A stretch of 24,691 nt of DNA from an uncultured Bacilli bacterium (lineage in GTDB: Bacteria > Bacillota_I > Bacilli_A > RF39 > UBA660), in the NCBI GenBank assembly GCA_947626445.1, contig CANQSC010000010.1, positions 1-24,691 on the forward strand. Reading direction: 5' to 3'. Made by a program: the position numbers and the translations under genes. Each line of letters starts with the position of its first letter. Position 1 is the stretch's first letter. Under the pieces are notes generated by a model, which worked only from the letters and a program-made list of their open reading frames with translations, had not been told where the DNA came from and made no database searches. Of this stretch, positions 21,622 to 24,691 are shown in pieces.

Positions 21622-22050
21622 TTACTTCATCCTCTCTAAAATACTTTTTAATAATTCTTCATTTAATTTTTTTAAAACTTCTAAATCATCAGTTTTATTA
21701 ATTAATAATTCATATTCATCAATGGTTTCTTTAGATTCTTCATTTAAATCTAATTCTTTTAAATAATAATCTAATTGTTCATTTTTTAATAAATTAGCTA
21801 ATTTATTTTGCGACTCTTTAGAACTTGCTATTGCCCCGATTACTTGGTAATTATCATCATGAGAAATAATAATTGCCCCTTTTGCCGTTTGAGCTTTTTT
21901 TAAAGCATTATCATAGCTTTTATAAACGCCTAATTGATAGATGGCTACTGGATAAGTTTTAGCTTTAAAATTTAACTTATATAAAGTTATTAAAGCCATA
22001 GACCCTCCTAATAAAAGGGCAAATAACATAATTAATAATTTCTTTTTCAT
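21622..22050 (-). CDS. SpoIIB-like membrane protein with SPOR domain
   Basis: A 142-residue protein with an N-terminal membrane helix (about 5-24) and an external SPOR-like domain: YPVAIYQLGVYKSYDNALKKA (33-53), a GAIIISHDDNYQVIGAIASSKE strand-turn-strand (58-79) and KLANLLKNEQLDYYLKEL (83-100), ending in a charged helix. SPOR domains bind glycan strands lacking stem peptides at septa. In Bacillus spoIIB, a septal SPOR-domain gene for engulfment, lies just before maf and radC; the same position here supports a minimal SpoIIB counterpart without the cytoplasmic N-terminal part. A plain divisome SPOR protein is the alternative. GTGAT precedes the ATG. Confidence 0.65.
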   Translation of the reverse strand: MKKKLLIMLFALLLGGSMALITLYKLNFKAKTYPVAIYQLGVYKSYDNALKKAQTAKGAIIISHDDNYQVIGAIASSKESQNKLANLLKNEQLDYYLKELDLNEESKETIDEYELLINKTDDLEVLKKLNEELLKSILERMK

Positions 22051-22062
22051 AATATCACAATA

Positions 22063-22074
22063 ATGTTATAACAT
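22063..22074. repeat. 12-bp perfect palindrome ahead of the SPOR gene
   Basis: ATGTTATAACAT is its own reverse complement and lies 13-24 bases before the start codon. It could hold a -10 box (TATGTT or TTATAAC region) or an operator; TCGACA is 16 bp before TATGTT on the minus strand. Confidence 0.4.
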
Positions 22075-22098
22075 ATTTACTTTAAATAATTTGTCGAA

Positions 22099-22746
22099 TT
22101 AAAGCTCAGTATTAGTAATTATATAAATTTTATTTTTTTTATAAAAAGCATAGAAGACTTCATCAATGGTTAAATGCCTTAAAGCAAGTTTTTCTTCTAA
22201 CCAAGATTTATCATGTTTTAAATATTCTAAGGTTTTTTTATTAATCTCGCCATCTAATATTAAAGGCATAGGATAAGTAGTTTTAGTATGAAAAAAATTA
22301 TATTTAAAAATTGATAATTTACCATTAGGCTCTAGAAAAGCATACTCTACTTCTTCAATATCTTTGATTTCTTTTTGTCTTAAACTAATAAGCAAATCAT
22401 CCATACTATAACGTTGTTTAATCATTTCTTTATAATTTACTTTACCATCACAAACAATTAAGGAAGGTTTGCCATCAAAAAGTGCCCTAAAATGCCGAGA
22501 TTTTATTGAAATAAAAGCCAAAAGAATTTCTAAACCCGCTAAAAGCGCTAAAGGAAGGATTGTTACCCAAACCGATTTTTCTACATCTTCAATTGAGATT
22601 GCTACTAGTTCAGCCATTAAAATAGAAATAATTAAATCAATTACCCCCAATTGGGCAACTTCTCTTTTACCCATCATTCGGTATAATAAAATAATAAAAA
22701 AGTAAAAAAACAAAGTTCTTAAAATAACACTCATTAATTCATTCAT
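22099..22746 (-). CDS. DUF421 membrane protein (YrbG/YetF family)
   Basis: The family consists of an N-terminal three-helix membrane part and a cytoplasmic DUF421 beta domain; members are linked to spores and membrane stress, but the biochemical activity is not known to me. The 215-residue protein shows membrane helices at about 5-24, 35-52 and 58-80, the motif GKREVAQLG (26-34), GKPSLIVCDGKVN (92-104), LISLRQKEIKDIEEVEYAFLEPNGKLSI (119-146) and a variable C-terminus. AGGTGAATAG precedes the ATG. It is divergent from the YrzE-type gene; in Bacillus yrbG and yrzE are also neighbours, as I recall. Confidence 0.88.
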   Translation of the reverse strand: MNELMSVILRTLFFYFFIILLYRMMGKREVAQLGVIDLIISILMAELVAISIEDVEKSVWVTILPLALLAGLEILLAFISIKSRHFRALFDGKPSLIVCDGKVNYKEMIKQRYSMDDLLISLRQKEIKDIEEVEYAFLEPNGKLSIFKYNFFHTKTTYPMPLILDGEINKKTLEYLKHDKSWLEEKLALRHLTIDEVFYAFYKKNKIYIITNTEL

Positions 22747-22764
22747 ATCTATTCACCTACTATT

Positions 22765-22806
22765 ATTATGGTTTCATTGATATTTTTTTAATCAATAACA
22801 TAAATA
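22765..22806. promoter_or_regulatory. Overlapping divergent promoters with shared inverted repeat
   Basis: ATTGAT (22776-22781) and ATCAAT (22791-22796) are inverted copies. Each provides a -35-like box: TTGATA on the plus strand with TAAATA 18 bp on (22801-22806), and TTGATT on the minus strand with CATAAT at 19 bp (22770-22765). The -10 boxes and spacings are mediocre, so the exact starts are unsure. Confidence 0.35.
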
Positions 22807-22821
22807 TTATTAGGTGGTTAA

Positions 22822-23187
22822 ATGAAAACAATTAAAAAATATGGTAAAACAATTGGTTTATTTACCATAATAATTCTTTTACTTAGCTTTATTTTTTCTT
22901 TATTTAATTTAGGAGGTCTAATGAGTTTTAATACAACAAGTATTTTATTTATTATTTTAATGATTATCTTATTTTTAATTATTGGTTATCAATTTGGGAA
23001 GAATGCCGATAAAAAAGGATATATTGAAGGTTTAAAAATTGGTTTTAGTTTAATATTAGTTTTAATCTTTATTAATTTAATATTCTATAATTCTAATTTT
23101 TCTTTAGAAAGAATAATTTATTATATAGTTTTAATTTTATCTAGTATTATGGGTTCAATGTTAGGTATTAATCGTAAAGAAAAATAA
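22822..23187 (+). CDS. TIGR04086 family membrane protein (YrzE-type)
   Basis: A 121-residue integral membrane protein with four predicted helices (about 10-30, 40-57, 73-90 and 96-114) and the family's central GKNADKKGYIEGLKIGFSL segment (59-77), where glycines and a KG turn join helices two and three. Function is unknown; in Bacilli these proteins occur next to yajC/secDF, tgt or yrbG genes. AGGTGG lies 7 bases before the ATG. The stop codon abuts the stop codon of the next gene on the other strand with no spacer, so no terminator fits between them. Confidence 0.82.
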   Translation: MKTIKKYGKTIGLFTIIILLLSFIFSLFNLGGLMSFNTTSILFIILMIILFLIIGYQFGKNADKKGYIEGLKIGFSLILVLIFINLIFYNSNFSLERIIYYIVLILSSIMGSMLGINRKEK

Positions 23188-23823
23188 TTAAACATTTAAT
23201 TTAGTTATCATATCACTATAAATATCAATTAGTCTTAATCTTTGTTCTTGATTCTTTTCATCAAAGACTAATTGGTCTTTATTTAAAGTTACAGTACCTT
23301 CATGATAATTATCAATATTACCATTTTTAACCGTTATTACTGATGGGATACTAATGGTTTTTTCATTTGTTTTATAATCTTTTCCATCTTTCTTAATAAT
23401 TTTTTCTTTTAAAAGCGGGTCTAATATTTCTAATAATTTATAATAATCTTCACTACCATCTTTAGTTTTAACTAACTTTTGATCAGCTATATCAAAAGCC
23501 GGGACATCTTCATCTAAATTTAAATAATAAAAATGATTAATATGATATTTATTTACGACATCAATTAATAAAGGAACAATTTTTTGACATGTTTCATCAT
23601 TAGCAGAACCAATATAAATAACAGCTTCATCATTATGCATAATTTCTAAAGCTTTACTAGTATTTATGTATTTAACATTATTATTTAAAGAAGTATGATA
23701 TTCATTACCAAATTTATAATTATCAGTTTGTTTAAAATCATAATTATATTTAAATCCTAGTAAAATACCACACATAATAATTAATAAAACGATAACCATA
23801 ATAATCATTTTTTTCTTTTTCAT
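23188..23823 (-). CDS. Membrane-anchored thioredoxin-fold protein lacking CxxC
   Basis: A 211-residue protein with one N-terminal membrane helix (about 6-24) and an external thioredoxin-like domain. AVIYIGSANDETCQKIVPLL (67-86) aligns with the usual strand, CxxC and helix, but the first active-site Cys is replaced by Asp (DETC, C79 retained). The cis-proline segment ISIPSVITVKNG (158-169) and a following HEGTV strand are intact. An insertion of about 50 residues between helix and cis-Pro strand is long for thioredoxin. With a single external Cys it could act as an isomerase-like, substrate-holding or mixed-disulfide protein rather than an oxidoreductase. It lies 4 bp after the XRE membrane regulator gene, so both share a transcript. 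GGAG precedes the ATG. Confidence 0.75.
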   Translation of the reverse strand: MKKKKMIIMVIVLLIIMCGILLGFKYNYDFKQTDNYKFGNEYHTSLNNNVKYINTSKALEIMHNDEAVIYIGSANDETCQKIVPLLIDVVNKYHINHFYYLNLDEDVPAFDIADQKLVKTKDGSEDYYKLLEILDPLLKEKIIKKDGKDYKTNEKTISIPSVITVKNGNIDNYHEGTVTLNKDQLVFDEKNQEQRLRLIDIYSDMITKLNV

Positions 23824-23827
23824 CTTT

Positions 23828-24505
23828 CTACTCCGTTCTACAATTTTCTTCTAATTTTAAGGGAATATTAAAAGTTTTAATATTGCCATGTTCATCTGTT
23901 GCATTTATTTCAATTTGTAAAGAATTATTTTGATAATTTTTACAAGTTTTTTGATAATTATCAATATTAAAAGTTACATCTTTTAAAAACTTTTCTAAGG
24001 TAGTATTTTCTTTGCTTTTACAAGTATCAATCTTAGCTTTAATTAAATCATTTTCCTCATATAGGGCACAAGAAATATTTTGATAGATATTTTCATCTTT
24101 CTCGCCACAATAATCAATATGAGAAATATATATTGATGATTTAGAATTATTATATGCTAAACTTCCTGAAATATTAAAATTACTACAATTAGCACTGATG
24201 GTTTTAAATTCAAAATTACTATTATTATAAAATATTAAAAAGATTAAAAAGATGATAATAGTAATTATTGGGATGAATGGTAAAAAGTTAAATTTTTTTT
24301 CTTTACTTTCATTATTTAATAATTCATTTAAATCGATATTAAATTCTTTACAGATATCATTTAATATTGTTATATCAGGAATATTTTGATTATTCTCCCA
24401 TTTACTTACGGCTTGATAAGAAACATTAAATAAACGACTAAAGTCTTTTTGAGTTAAATTGTGTTCTAATCTTATTTTTTTAATTTTATCTCCTAAGTCA
24501 TTCAT
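23828..24505 (-). CDS. Membrane-anchored XRE regulator with Cys-rich outer domain
   Basis: A frame-consistent GTG lies at 24514, but it is inside the AGGAAGTG site; ATG at 24505 is preferred (225 residues). Numbered from that GTG, residues 8-65 are a typical HTH_3/XRE domain (IRLEHNLTQKDFSRLFNVSY with AVSKWE as recognition end). A Lys-rich stretch and one membrane helix (about 77-96) follow. The outer part of about 130 residues has six cysteines (C110, C136, C149, C165, C191, C225) and many Asn, but no recognised family. The even Cys count suggests three disulfides. The layout, DNA-binding domain inside and folded domain outside, suggests a one-protein membrane sensor. The downstream gene encodes an external thioredoxin-fold protein, hinting at a shared redox or folding role. 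Confidence 0.75.
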   Translation of the reverse strand: MNDLGDKIKKIRLEHNLTQKDFSRLFNVSYQAVSKWENNQNIPDITILNDICKEFNIDLNELLNNESKEKKFNFLPFIPIITIIIFLIFLIFYNNSNFEFKTISANCSNFNISGSLAYNNSKSSIYISHIDYCGEKDENIYQNISCALYEENDLIKAKIDTCKSKENTTLEKFLKDVTFNIDNYQKTCKNYQNNSLQIEINATDEHGNIKTFNIPLKLEENCRTE

Positions 24506-24573
24506 CAATGTCACTTCCTAATTAAAGTTTACCAAATTTCCCAGAAAATGTCTTTATTTTTTTAATAGATAAT

Positions 24574-24603
24574 AAAAAAAACATTTAATTGTTTTCTAAA
24601 TGT
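24574..24603 (-). terminator. Intrinsic terminator at the right edge
   Basis: On the minus strand ACATTTA (24603-24597) pairs with TAAATGT (24587-24581) around a 9-base loop, followed by seven T. It overlaps the stop codon of the partial gene ending at 24585. No gene is seen between this point and the XRE gene start. Confidence 0.8.
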
Positions 24604-24691
24604 TCTTTCTTTTCTTTACTAATTAAAATTATAATATTTTCGATGACCATAATTGCTTCAATTATAATTATAATAACGGCCATATAAATAT
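24585..24691 (-). CDS. End of a hydrophobic protein, cut by the window edge
   Basis: The frame is open from the right edge to TAA at 24587-24585. An in-frame ATG at 24683 would give only 32 residues (MAVIIIIIEAIMVIE, then a short basic and acidic tail), but no ribosome site can be judged because the window ends 8 bases earlier. A terminator overlaps its stop, which supports a real gene end. It is either the last membrane helix of a longer protein or a one-helix small membrane protein. Confidence 0.5.
   Translation of the reverse strand, partial: IYMAVIIIIIEAIMVIENIIILISKEKKEHLENN

Noticed and set aside
1..24691. CRISPR arrays, tRNA or rRNA genes, insertion sequences, toxin-antitoxin modules
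   Set aside because: No regularly spaced repeats, cloverleaf sequences, transposase motifs or paired small toxin/antitoxin frames could be supported on either strand.

Overview
The window looks like a chromosome segment from a very AT-rich, low-GC Gram-positive bacterium (Bacilli/Firmicutes side, probably an uncultured gut-type lineage). Strong Shine-Dalgarno sites (AAAGGAGG, AGGTGAT), TTGACA/TATAAT promoters and extended -10 elements are common. UGA is a stop codon (rarA and gpsA both end in TGA), which argues against the mycoplasma code. Sporulation genes (spoIVFA, spoIVFB, a SpoIIB-like gene and a possible small spore protein) suggest an endospore former or a recent descendant of one. Taxonomy and homology are judged from motifs and remembered gene order, not from searches.

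Layout. 1-2493: an accessory-looking end with a zincin-like gene that is probably cut at its 5' end, a helix-turn-helix gene behind its own promoter with an operator-like dyad, and about 530 bp of extremely AT-rich DNA without genes. 2494-4500: a ZIP metal transporter and a SHOCT-domain protein (minus strand), and a 46-residue Asn/Arg/Gln-rich protein behind a sigma-G-like promoter (plus strand). 4499-8450: xerD, divergent rarA-gpsA, then convergent tcdA with a 6S RNA directly upstream. 8451-10992: a HerA/DUF87 ATPase with an Asn/Gln-rich tail and a small unknown gene.

10989-22050, all on the minus strand, reads in transcription order: SpoIIB-like SPOR protein, radC, mreC, mreD, spoIVFA, spoIVFB, two related unknown helical proteins, L21 leader, rplU, prp (ysxB), rpmA, a surface protein, a 713-residue unknown protein, obg. 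From memory this is the Bacillus subtilis order spoIIB-maf-radC-mreBCD-minCD-spoIVFAB-rplU-ysxB-rpmA-spo0B-obg with maf, mreB, minCD and spo0B missing and lineage-specific genes inserted. Several junctions overlap by the same octamer, ATGAATAA, pointing to translational coupling. 22099-24691: a DUF421 (YrbG-type) gene divergent from a TIGR04086 (YrzE-type) gene, a membrane thioredoxin-fold protein lacking its first active-site Cys, a membrane-anchored XRE regulator with six external cysteines, and the end of a further gene at the right edge.

The most interesting unexplained items are the twin helical proteins inside the sporulation/ribosome cluster, the 46-residue putative spore protein, the 713-residue protein in the spo0B slot, the redox-looking thioredoxin/XRE pair, the HerA protein with no visible NurA partner, and the truncated zincin gene beside a dyad-controlled regulator. 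No complete new defence system, CRISPR array, tRNA or insertion sequence was seen.
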